Assembly: GCA_051877575.1 (NCBI GenBank) | Contig: JBJEJA010000050.1 | Location: forward strand, 1 to 5,993 | Direction of reading: 5' to 3' | DNA: 5,993 nt | Source of the DNA: UBA2882 sp051877575 | GTDB lineage: Bacteria; Bacillota; Clostridia; Lachnospirales; Lachnospiraceae | Shown here: piece by piece, positions 1-5,993 of the stretch | Position numbering within the stretch: the first letter of the stretch is position 1 | Layout of the letters: every line of letters starts with the position of its first letter | Position numbers and translations under genes: made by a program | Notes under the pieces: generated by a model | Databases searched by the model: none | The model's input: only the letters and a program-made list of their open reading frames with translations | Told to the model about the DNA's origin: nothing

Positions 1-1435
1 AAGAAGCCACATCCTTAACGTTTTCGCACCTTTCAATGCGTCCGTCCGGGAACACCCTCTTGGTAATCGAACCCGCTCCCAGAGCCACGATAGTCTGTTT
101 CTCCTCCATAATCAGAATGTTGTAGATCCCATATTTCCCCGGTTTTGCATAACCGACGTTTTCAAAGTTGCCGGACATATTTTTCTGACGGTACAGATAA
201 TAGGGTTCCATTCCCATTTCTTTTGCGCCCGCAGCCGCAACCGCCATGGTTTCATCCGTGTTGTTCAGACACGCAATACCGTTTTCTTCAATCCAGCTCC
301 TTAGCTTCGATGCTCTTTTGACCGCAAGGGAATGCACGGTCAGAGAATCCGGTTCCAGTTTTCCGATTTTTGCAATGGTATGCCTGACATCATCCACGCC
401 TTCCCCGGGAAGTCCTAAGATGATGTCCATATTGATGTTGTCAAAGCCTTCTTTTCTTGCCAGGGCGAAGGCCTCCTTTACCTGCTCTACCGTATGTCTT
501 CTGCCGATTAAGCGCAGCGTTTCGTCCTTCATGGTCTGGGGATTGACGGAAATTCTTGTGACTCCGTGCGCCTTTAATGTCCGTAGCTTATCCGCGGTGA
601 TGCTGTCTGCCCTTCCCGCCTCTACGGTAAATTCCAGCAGATGAGACAGATCAAAAGTATCTTCCAGACAACCGATCAATCTGTCCAGACGCTCAGCCGT
701 CAGCGTGGTGGGCGTTCCCCCGCCGATATAGACGCTGTCCAGCACTTTATCCCGATACGCCTCTGCCACATATGCCATTTCCCGGCAGACGCAGTCAAGA
801 TACCGGTCCACCAGCTTGTCATAAGCTGCGATCGGATAGGATGTAAAAGAGCAGTACAGGCAGGTGGTGGGGCAGAACGGAATGCCGATATACAGGCTGT
901 AGCCCTCCTTGACATGAAGCGGTGCCAACAGCTCCTTCTCCCTGTGGGCAATATCTACGGAAAGCCGTATCTTCTCATCACTGACAAAATGCACTTCTTG
1001 CATGAAACGGGCAATCTCTTCGTCGGTCTTTCCCTCTTCCAGCATGCCCATGGCAATCTTGGTGGGACGTATCCCCGTCAGGTTACCCCAGGGCAGACTT
1101 TTCCCTGTATAGTCTTCCAACGCCCGGTATAAAAACGCCTTGACCGCATTCTTATTGATCTGGCCGTTTTCAGATACTTTTGACGTTTCCAAAAAAAACG
1201 TTTCCGATCCGTAATAAGTCTTTTCATCTCTGCCGCTTTTTTTATTCAAAAAAGTTAGTTCCGGCTTACTTCCTTTCAGGACAATCCGCATGCGGATATG
1301 TTCCGTCAGTTCTTCTGCCTTTGCCGGATCCGTCGCCGGTGCAATGACCTTGACCGCCTCTTCCGGATAAAAGGCCTTGACCAGAGAATGGATATCATAT
1401 TCTAATCTGTCTGTATCAACTTTAACTGCAAACAT
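1..1435 (-). CDS. hemZ: HemZ-type radical SAM protein (coproporphyrinogen dehydrogenase family), 3' end cut off by window edge
   Basis: The frame stays open from an ATG at 1435 to the left edge, giving 478 residues without a stop. Residues 1-175 form an N-terminal region containing LPWGNLTGIRPTK (114-126), typical of HemZ. The radical SAM core follows: IPFCPTTCLYCSF has the CX3CX2C iron-sulfur ligands C188, C192 and C195, and GGGTP (238-242) is the usual SAM-contact segment. The C-terminal part has YGIYNILIMEEK and ALGAGSITK (about 435-459), also HemZ-like. The family is annotated as oxygen-independent coproporphyrinogen III oxidase/dehydrogenase, a cytoplasmic heme-pathway enzyme. HemN has a fourth cysteine (CXC) after the cluster motif; here it is replaced by C-S-F, as in HemZ and HemW, so the actual reaction is uncertain. 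By family length, roughly 20 residues are probably missing. It is the last visible gene of the rel run, 40 bases after the hydrolase gene. Family assignment is firm; substrate is not. Confidence 0.93.
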   Translation of the reverse strand, partial: MFAVKVDTDRLEYDIHSLVKAFYPEEAVKVIAPATDPAKAEELTEHIRMRIVLKGSKPELTFLNKKSGRDEKTYYGSETFFLETSKVSENGQINKNAVKAFLYRALEDYTGKSLPWGNLTGIRPTKIAMGMLEEGKTDEEIARFMQEVHFVSDEKIRLSVDIAHREKELLAPLHVKEGYSLYIGIPFCPTTCLYCSFTSYPIAAYDKLVDRYLDCVCREMAYVAEAYRDKVLDSVYIGGGTPTTLTAERLDRLIGCLEDTFDLSHLLEFTVEAGRADSITADKLRTLKAHGVTRISVNPQTMKDETLRLIGRRHTVEQVKEAFALARKEGFDNINMDIILGLPGEGVDDVRHTIAKIGKLEPDSLTVHSLAVKRASKLRSWIEENGIACLNNTDETMAVAAAGAKEMGMEPYYLYRQKNMSGNFENVGYAKPGKYGIYNILIMEEKQTIVALGAGSITKRVFPDGRIERCENVKDVAS

Positions 1436-1441
1436 GATTTT

Positions 1442-1457
1442 TCCCGTCCATCCGTCC
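1442..1457 (-). promoter_or_regulatory. Weak ribosome binding region of hemZ, within a short tandem repeat
   Basis: On the minus strand two 8-base units, GGACGGAT and GGACGGGA, lie side by side just before the hemZ ATG. The nearer GGACGG is 8 bases from the start and is the best Shine-Dalgarno candidate, though much poorer than the AGGAGG of the gene before it. No better start with a stronger site was seen nearby. This suggests modest translation of hemZ or coupling to the upstream gene. Confidence 0.4.
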
Positions 1458-1475
1458 GTTCTGTAGCCGCCACCG

Positions 1476-2102
1476 CTACTGCACAAACGGATTGTATTTC
1501 CTTTCATGACCGATGGTTGTGGATTCGCCGTGTCCCGCAAACACTTTTACCTCATCCGGCAGCACCAGCAGCTTTTCCCGAATGCTGCGTACCTGTTCGG
1601 ACATGGAGCCGGTCGGAAAATCGGTTCTGCCTACGGACTCCAGAAACAGGGTATCGCCACCGATCAGAATACCCGCATCCTCAAAATAGTAAACACAGCT
1701 TCCCTTGGTATGTCCCGGTGTGGCAATAACACGGAAGGATATTCCCGCTTCGGTGCAGATATCCCCGTCGTGAACATATGCATCCGGCTCTACCGTGTAT
1801 GCCATGCCGAAATCCTCCGACAGATTCAGACGCACATCCCGACAGATATCAGCCTCTTCATCCAGAGCATAAACTTTGGCCCCGCAAAGCTTTTTCAATT
1901 CATTGCAGCCTTCGATATGATCGAAATGACCGTGGGTCAGATAAATGGCCGCCACGGAAAAACCCGCTTCCTTCAGTTTTTCGTATATCATCTCTCCCTG
2001 ATCCCCCGGGTCAAAAAAGATGACATCCTTCTTTCCTTCTTCGTACACAAAGTAACAGTTAGTCGCACATGCGCTCAATACAAATTTTCCGATCTTTAAC
2101 AT
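1476..2102 (-). CDS. MBL-fold metallo-hydrolase, glyoxalase II-like, single-domain (YcbL type)
   Basis: The 208-residue protein has the complete two-metal ligand set of the glyoxalase II-like branch: THGHFDH gives H57, H59, D61 and H62, TPGHTKG gives H131, GGDTLF gives D150, and AGHGE gives H191. GRTDFPTG (158-165) is also typical of this branch. It is a soluble protein with no signal peptide. It lacks the roughly 80-residue C-terminal substrate-binding domain of classical glyoxalase II, so it is a thioester or similar hydrolase of unknown substrate; hydroxyacylglutathione is unlikely in an organism that probably lacks glutathione. The start at 2102 is chosen because a perfect AGGAGG lies 7 bases upstream. 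Earlier in-frame starts at 2138 (GTG) and 2135 (ATG, overlapping the rel TGA) would add 11-12 residues that lie on the hairpin and the ribosome binding site, so they are less likely. It sits between rel and hemZ. Confidence 0.95.
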   Translation of the reverse strand: MLKIGKFVLSACATNCYFVYEEGKKDVIFFDPGDQGEMIYEKLKEAGFSVAAIYLTHGHFDHIEGCNELKKLCGAKVYALDEEADICRDVRLNLSEDFGMAYTVEPDAYVHDGDICTEAGISFRVIATPGHTKGSCVYYFEDAGILIGGDTLFLESVGRTDFPTGSMSEQVRSIREKLLVLPDEVKVFAGHGESTTIGHERKYNPFVQ

Positions 2103-2109
2103 ATTTGTT

Positions 2110-2115
2110 CCTCCT
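2110..2115 (-). promoter_or_regulatory. Ribosome binding site of the MBL hydrolase gene
   Basis: AGGAGG on the minus strand, 7 bases before the ATG at 2102. It is a consensus Shine-Dalgarno site and decides the start over the two upstream in-frame candidates. It also gives the gene its own strong initiation despite being only 32 bases after rel. Confidence 0.88.
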
Positions 2116-2122
2116 AATGAAA

Positions 2123-2143
2123 ACGGGGTGCTCATCACCCCGT
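2123..2143 (-). terminator. GC-rich hairpin overlapping the rel stop codon; possible partial terminator
   Basis: Minus-strand RNA can form a perfect 8-bp stem, ACGGGGTG with CACCCCGT, around the 5-base loop ATGAG. The first T residues after the GC-rich part of the stem form a run of only four (TTTT, then C). The rel stop TGA (2137-2135) lies across the stem and loop. The structure resembles an intrinsic terminator with a short U-tract, so I infer partial termination or 3'-end protection of rel mRNA rather than a complete stop, because the next gene begins 21 bases further on with no visible promoter of its own. Confidence 0.55.
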
Positions 2144-4456
2144 CGTTCTCTCAATATCAATGACACTTTCAATGTTCCGCAGTTTATCGATAATGCGGTT
2201 CAGTTCTTCCCTGCTGCTGATCTGGAAGGAAGTTGCCAAAGTCGCAATTCCCTGTTTGCTGGTCTTGGTATTCATACTGATGATATCAATGTTCTTTTCC
2301 GTCAACGCTCTGGAAATATCCGCCAGCAAGCCGTTTCTGTTATCCGCATAGATCACAATCTCGGCAAGGTATTTCTCTCCGCCTCCCAGGCTCTCTTCCT
2401 GCCATTCGGCATCGATCAGTCTGGCGCGGTCGATCTCCTGAAGATTGATGATATTGACACAATCCGTCCTGTGAATGGAAACTCCCCGGCCTCTCGTGAC
2501 AAAGCCCACGATCTCATCTCCCGGTACGGGAGAACAACATTTGGAAAAACGTACCGCCACATCGTGGATTCCTTTTACCACGATACCGCTCTGGGATTTG
2601 CTCTTGGGAAGCATCTGCTTGACTGCCGCGGCATTTTCCTCCACCGTCTTCATAACTTCCTCATCGGTAATCTCTCTCGTATGGTCCTTCTCAAAGAGTT
2701 CCCGCATCTTATTCACGACCTGGCCCTCTTTTAATGCTCCGTGCCCGATGGCCGCCAATACGGATTCCCAATCCTTAAAGCCATATTTTTTCATGACGTT
2801 TTCCATATATTCGGGTCGCATGATATCTACCTGGCTGATGGATTTTGCCTTACAATAATTCTGTAACAGATCTTTTCCTTTTATAATATTTTCATCTTTA
2901 AATTCATTTTTAAACCACTGATTGATCTTATTTTTTGCCTGCGTGGATTTGACTACGTTGAGCCAGTCACGGCTCGGTCCTTTGGAATTCTGGCTGGTCA
3001 AAATCTCTACCTTGTCACCGTTATTGATCACATAATCAATGGAAACCAGCTTCCCGTTGACTCTGGCACCGACCATCTTGTTGCCCACAGCGGAATGAAT
3101 GCTGTATGCAAAATCGATGGGTGTGGAACCGGCCGGAAGGTTCTTGACATCTCCCGTCGGCGTAAAACAATATACATTATCCGCAAACAGGTCCAAGTCG
3201 CTTTTTAACAGCTTCATAAACTCTTTGTTATCGGATGTATCTCTCTGCCACTCCAGGATCTGTCTCAGCCATGCCAGTTTTTCTTCTTCTCCCGTGGAGA
3301 TTTTCTTGCCGTCGGATGCTTCTTTGTATTTCCAATGGGCTGCGATACCGTACTCTGCCGTCCTATGCATCTCATAGGTACGGATCTGTATCTCAAAGGG
3401 CTGCCCCGACGAACCGATCAGGGTCGTATGCAGGGACTGGTACATGTTCTCCTTGGGCATTGCAATATAGTCCTTGAACCTGCCGGGGATCGGTTTGTAC
3501 ATTTCATGAATGACACCCAGTGCGGCATAACAGTCCTTGACACTGTCAACAATAATCCGGACCGCAAACAGATCATAAATCTGATCTATGGTTTTATTCT
3601 GATTTTTCATCTTTTTGTATATACTGAAGAAATGCTTGACTCTGCCGTCAATTTTGGCTTCAATTCCGGCATTTTTGATATGCTTGCTGACTTCGTCCAC
3701 AATATCCTGCACGTATTTTTCACGCTCGCTTTTGCGGACGGCGATCTTATCTACCAGATCATAATAAACATCCGGTTCCAGATATTTTAAAGAAAGATCA
3801 TCCAATTCTACTTTTACTTTGGAAATACCGAGCCTTTGGGCAATGGGTGAATAGATATCCAAGGTCTCCCTTGCTTTTTCCTGCTGTTTTTCCGGTGCCA
3901 TATGCTTTAAGGTACGCATATTGTGCAGCCTGTCGGCAAGTTTGATAATGATGACCCTGATATCCTTTGCCATGGCAAGGAACATTTTACGCAGGTTCTC
4001 TGCCTGCAGCTCTATCTTATCCCCTTCATACTGAAGTCTTCCCAGCTTGGTAACGCCGTCTACCAGAAGCGCCACATCACTTCCGAATTCCTGCTCAATC
4101 TCTTCTGTCGTAAAAATGGTATCCTCCACCACATCATGCAGAAGTCCCGCCGCAATGGTTTCCTTATCCATTTCCAGATCTGCAAGGATGATTCCCACGC
4201 ACAGGGGATGGATGATGTACGGTTCTCCCGATTTGCGCGCCTGATCTTTGTGGGCATCAGAAGCAAGACGATACGCCTTTTCAATCAGGCTGATATCGTC
4301 ACTGGGATGGTATTTGCGGACTCTGGCGATCAGATCATCATAAAGCTCCTCGGGACTTTTAAACTCCGCCATTGCTTCAATACGTCCGTCGTCCAACACC
4401 AGTTCTGTTTTTTCTTCCTCCGGTTTTTCCGGCAAATTCTTCGTACTTTCTTCCAT
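2135..4456 (-). CDS. relA: Bifunctional (p)ppGpp synthetase/hydrolase (RelA/SpoT family, Rel)
   Basis: This cytoplasmic stringent-response enzyme makes (p)ppGpp from ATP and GDP/GTP and also hydrolyses it. The 773-residue protein has all the domains of long Rel proteins. The HD hydrolase (about 55-200) keeps R74, H83, H107-D108, E111-D112, D175 and N179, matching the active residues of the Streptococcus Rel hydrolase, so hydrolysis should work. The synthetase domain (about 245-380) has D295, Y339 in the PKENMYQSLHTT segment, and E355. Its RFKD loop (326-329) is the RXKD form of bifunctional Rel, not the EXDD form of synthetase-only RelA. TGS spans about 428-488, a helical region follows, the zinc-finger segment has C640, C641, H662 and C666, and ACT spans about 697-770. 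The start at 4456 is preferred: a TTG at 4486 lies about 4 bases from the predicted transcript start, leaving no room for a ribosome site. A weak GGGCGG precedes 4456. It is the first gene of the minus-strand run. Confidence 0.97.
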   Translation of the reverse strand: MEESTKNLPEKPEEEKTELVLDDGRIEAMAEFKSPEELYDDLIARVRKYHPSDDISLIEKAYRLASDAHKDQARKSGEPYIIHPLCVGIILADLEMDKETIAAGLLHDVVEDTIFTTEEIEQEFGSDVALLVDGVTKLGRLQYEGDKIELQAENLRKMFLAMAKDIRVIIIKLADRLHNMRTLKHMAPEKQQEKARETLDIYSPIAQRLGISKVKVELDDLSLKYLEPDVYYDLVDKIAVRKSEREKYVQDIVDEVSKHIKNAGIEAKIDGRVKHFFSIYKKMKNQNKTIDQIYDLFAVRIIVDSVKDCYAALGVIHEMYKPIPGRFKDYIAMPKENMYQSLHTTLIGSSGQPFEIQIRTYEMHRTAEYGIAAHWKYKEASDGKKISTGEEEKLAWLRQILEWQRDTSDNKEFMKLLKSDLDLFADNVYCFTPTGDVKNLPAGSTPIDFAYSIHSAVGNKMVGARVNGKLVSIDYVINNGDKVEILTSQNSKGPSRDWLNVVKSTQAKNKINQWFKNEFKDENIIKGKDLLQNYCKAKSISQVDIMRPEYMENVMKKYGFKDWESVLAAIGHGALKEGQVVNKMRELFEKDHTREITDEEVMKTVEENAAAVKQMLPKSKSQSGIVVKGIHDVAVRFSKCCSPVPGDEIVGFVTRGRGVSIHRTDCVNIINLQEIDRARLIDAEWQEESLGGGEKYLAEIVIYADNRNGLLADISRALTEKNIDIISMNTKTSKQGIATLATSFQISSREELNRIIDKLRNIESVIDIERTTG

Positions 4457-4485
4457 ATTTACCGCCCATTTCCCAAAACTTCGCA

Positions 4486-4500
4486 AATCTAAAAAAGATT
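4486..4500. repeat. Short inverted repeat at the rel transcription start
   Basis: AATCT and AGATT arms flank five A/T bases, forming a perfect 5-5-5 inverted repeat. It covers the downstream part of the rel -10 box and the predicted transcript start near 4490. That is where a repressor site could lie, but the stretch is AT-rich and a repeat this short may be chance. Confidence 0.35.
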
Positions 4501-4526
4501 ATAGTATTATTTTGACTTTTCGTCAA
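4498..4526 (-). promoter_or_regulatory. Sigma-A-type promoter of rel
   Basis: On the minus strand, TTGACG (4526-4521) and a perfect TATAAT (4503-4498) are separated by exactly 17 bases, an 11 of 12 match to the vegetative consensus. Transcription should start near 4490, leaving a leader of about 34 bases before the rel ATG. This is too short for a riboswitch, and it supports the 4456 start. With no other promoter seen in the two downstream gaps, it probably drives the whole run. Confidence 0.85.
4512..4526. repeat. Short inverted repeat over the rel -35 box
   Basis: TTGAC and GTCAA flank TTTTC, a perfect 5-5-5 inverted repeat. One arm is the rel -35 hexamer. The other reads as a -35-like TTGACT on the plus strand, but no acceptable -10 follows it at 16-18 bases. 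It may be a regulator site or simply a by-product of the -35 sequence. Confidence 0.35.
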
Positions 4527-4564
4527 TTTCCTGCTTCAGAAACATATCAAAATTATGAAAAGTG

Positions 4565-4573
4565 TGGTAGAAT
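4565..4573 (+). promoter_or_regulatory. Probable extended -10 promoter of the potassium uptake gene
   Basis: TGG followed by TAGAAT forms a TGn-extended -10 element (TAGAAT matches TATAAT at five of six positions). No good -35 lies 16-18 bases upstream, which is tolerated in extended -10 promoters. The transcript would start near 4580, giving a leader of about 24 bases, so there is no room for a riboswitch. Confidence 0.55.
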
Positions 4574-4586
4574 ACATTTTATGAAT

Positions 4587-4596
4587 AGAGGAAGGG
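4587..4596 (+). promoter_or_regulatory. Ribosome binding site of the potassium uptake gene
   Basis: The purine-rich AGAGGAAGGG ends 7 bases before the ATG at 4604. It supports that start, and no alternative start with a comparable site was seen. Confidence 0.7.
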
Positions 4597-4603
4597 TTAA
4601 CAA

Positions 4604-5944
4604 ATGTTTAAACTAACAAAAAAAATCAGCACAACCAGACTGATCGCATTGAGCTTTCTTCTGGTGATATTAACCGGCACCATCCTTTTATGTCTTCCGT
4701 TTTCTTCCAGAAGCGGAGAATGGACAGGCTTTATCGACGCATTGTTTACCGCAACAAGCGCAACCTGTGTGACGGGTCTTGTTGTTTTTGATACCTACAC
4801 GCACTGGTCCTTATTCGGCCAGCTTGTGATTCTCGCCATGATTCAGATCGGCGGCATCGGGTTGATGACCATCATCATCATGGTATTTATTTTCCTGAAA
4901 AGAAAAATCAGCCTCCATGAGCGGCTGATTTTAATGCAGTCTGCGGGAACCGTCCGGGTCAGCGGTATGGTCAGGCTGGTAAAACGGATCGTCAGCGGAA
5001 CGTTAATCTGTGAAGGCGTAGGAGCCCTGCTCCTTTCCATCCGGTTCATCCCGCGAATGGGTTTCCTGCAGGGAATCTATTATGCCGTTTTTCACTCCGT
5101 ATCCGCATTCTGTAATGCCGGTTTTGATCTCATGGGACAATATGAACAGTTTTCTTCCCTGACATCATATGAAACGGACCCCTTAGTCAGCATTGTCATC
5201 ATGCTGCTCATTATCATCGGGGGCATCGGTTTTCTGGTATGGGATGAAATCATTCGTTTCGGAATCCGTTTCAAACGATATTCTCTCCATGCCAAGATCG
5301 TCCTGAGCACTACATTGTTTTTGATCATAATGGGAACTCTGGGCATCTTTTTCCTGGAATACCACGGAAATCTGGCAGGTCTTTCCCTGCCGGACAAACT
5401 GCTTTCTTCGGCTTTTATGTCCGTTACCACGAGAACCGCAGGCTTTAATTCCATGGATACCGCTACTCTGAGTGAAGCTGGAAGCCTGTTTTCCATGATC
5501 TTAATGTTTATCGGCGGAAGCCCCGGTTCCACTGCCGGCGGTATCAAGACCTCCACTCTGGCAGTTGTCTTCTTTGCCATGATCTCCATGTCCAAGGGAC
5601 AGAAACAGGTAACCCTATTTAAAAGGACATTGGATGCCAATATTGTAAAACAGGCATCGGTCATTATCATTATTTATCTGACCGGTATCCTGACCGCCAC
5701 CATACTGATCTGCCATGCGGAACCATATTCGGTTACGGATATACTGTTTGAAACCATATCCGCTGCCGCCACCGTAGGACTTTCCCGTGGGCTGACTCCC
5801 ACATTGGGTACTTTCTCCCATATCATTCTGGCAATCCTGATGTTTGGGGGACGTATCGGCGGATTGTCCATGATGCTGGTCTTCGGTGAAGAAAAACCGC
5901 AGCCGCCCGTAAAACGGCCTACGGAACCGATCATTATCGGATAA
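4604..5944 (+). CDS. ktrB: TrkH/KtrB-family potassium uptake channel subunit
   Basis: The 446-residue membrane protein is very hydrophobic and has four channel-like repeats of membrane helix, pore loop, membrane helix. The filter glycine of each pore loop is visible: G58 (TCVTGL), G173 (FCNAGF), G280 (RTAGF) and G392 (ATVGL). The flexible gate loop GGSPGSTAGGIKTST (304-318) and GGRIGGLS (415-422) are further family marks. It forms the potassium-conducting part of a Ktr/Trk uptake system in the cytoplasmic membrane, normally gated by a soluble nucleotide-binding partner (KtrA/TrkA). The length equals KtrB and lacks the two extra N-terminal helices of enterobacterial TrkH, so KtrB is the better name, although databases often label such proteins TrkH. 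The charged, proline-rich tail (429-446) is usual for KtrB. The gene is transcribed divergently from rel. Its partner gene is expected downstream, beyond the window. Ion preference between potassium and sodium cannot be judged. Confidence 0.96.
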   Translation: MFKLTKKISTTRLIALSFLLVILTGTILLCLPFSSRSGEWTGFIDALFTATSATCVTGLVVFDTYTHWSLFGQLVILAMIQIGGIGLMTIIIMVFIFLKRKISLHERLILMQSAGTVRVSGMVRLVKRIVSGTLICEGVGALLLSIRFIPRMGFLQGIYYAVFHSVSAFCNAGFDLMGQYEQFSSLTSYETDPLVSIVIMLLIIIGGIGFLVWDEIIRFGIRFKRYSLHAKIVLSTTLFLIIMGTLGIFFLEYHGNLAGLSLPDKLLSSAFMSVTTRTAGFNSMDTATLSEAGSLFSMILMFIGGSPGSTAGGIKTSTLAVVFFAMISMSKGQKQVTLFKRTLDANIVKQASVIIIIYLTGILTATILICHAEPYSVTDILFETISAAATVGLSRGLTPTLGTFSHIILAILMFGGRIGGLSMMLVFGEEKPQPPVKRPTEPIIIG

Positions 5945-5993
5945 ACGCACAGCATGACTATTTAGCTTTTTATAAAAGTATTTTAATAGAAAG
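5945..5993. other. Right-edge stretch after the potassium gene, no gene seen
   Basis: These 49 AT-rich bases contain no credible coding start. A weak CTTTT-TAT-AAAAG inverted repeat (5966-5978) has only A/T pairs plus one G-C, without a following T-run, so it is not a convincing terminator. The stretch may lead into a co-transcribed partner gene past the edge. Confidence 0.4.

Noticed and set aside
246..1132. Two consecutive plus-strand open frames (246-644 and 641-1132) opposite hemZ
   Set aside because: The 4-base overlap looks operon-like, but the minus strand encodes an uninterrupted HemZ with radical SAM motifs, so these are shadows.
1506..2099. A 197-codon plus-strand open frame opposite the MBL hydrolase
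   Set aside because: It is a shadow of a protein with a full set of catalytic residues on the other strand; it has no ribosome site and no recognisable motif.
2100..2138. Upstream starts for the MBL hydrolase, including an ATG overlapping the rel TGA by one base (TGATG)
   Set aside because: This is a classic coupling arrangement, but the perfect AGGAGG 7 bases before 2102 and the lack of family similarity in the added residues favour the later start.
2069..2734. Plus-strand open frame of 221 codons, with others at 3335-3790 and 3923-4492, opposite rel
   Set aside because: All lie antisense to the well-conserved Rel domains, with no promoter, ribosome site or family features. They reflect codon bias of the real gene.
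4512..4540. Plus-strand promoter using TTGACT at 4512 as a -35
   Set aside because: The sequence 16-18 bases further on (around TTCAGA) does not resemble a -10 box.
4457..4603. A cyclic-di-AMP (ydaO-type) riboswitch controlling the potassium gene
   Set aside because: The whole gap is 147 bases and the predicted leader only about 24, too short for that RNA; no matching conserved structure was seen.
5092..5670. Minus-strand open frame of 192 codons opposite the potassium gene
   Set aside because: It is antisense to the pore-loop repeats of KtrB and its translation has no known features.

Overview
The window looks like ordinary core chromosome from a low-to-mid GC Gram-positive anaerobe, most likely a clostridium of the Lachnospiraceae type. 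This rests on three things: the gene order rel, then a small metallo-beta-lactamase-fold hydrolase, then hemZ, which is a conserved clostridial neighbourhood as I recall it; strong AGGAGG-type ribosome binding sites; and a sigma-A-type promoter in an AT-rich gap. The species call is inference.

Layout: the minus strand carries a three-gene run read from right to left. It starts with a complete bifunctional (p)ppGpp synthetase/hydrolase (2135-4456). A complete small MBL-fold hydrolase follows (1476-2102). Last is a HemZ-type radical SAM protein (1-1435) that runs off the left edge and lacks only its last residues. The gaps are 32 and 40 bases, so the run is probably one operon. A well-formed promoter (TTGACG, 17 bases, TATAAT) sits directly upstream of rel. 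A GC-rich hairpin overlaps the rel stop codon and may reduce transcription into the two downstream genes.

The plus strand carries one complete gene, a TrkH/KtrB-family potassium channel subunit (4604-5944), transcribed divergently from rel. The 147-base gap between them (4457-4603) holds both promoters. The last 49 bases after the potassium gene contain no recognisable gene. Its usual cytoplasmic partner (TrkA/KtrA) would be expected just past the right edge but is not visible.

The stringent-response enzyme and the potassium transporter are both linked to stress and growth control, but only their divergent arrangement connects them here. No mobile element, CRISPR array, tRNA, rRNA or phage gene was found. 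I found no convincing novel system. The most useful second looks are the hairpin at the rel stop, the inverted repeats around the rel promoter, and the HemZ-type protein, whose role in such organisms is uncertain.
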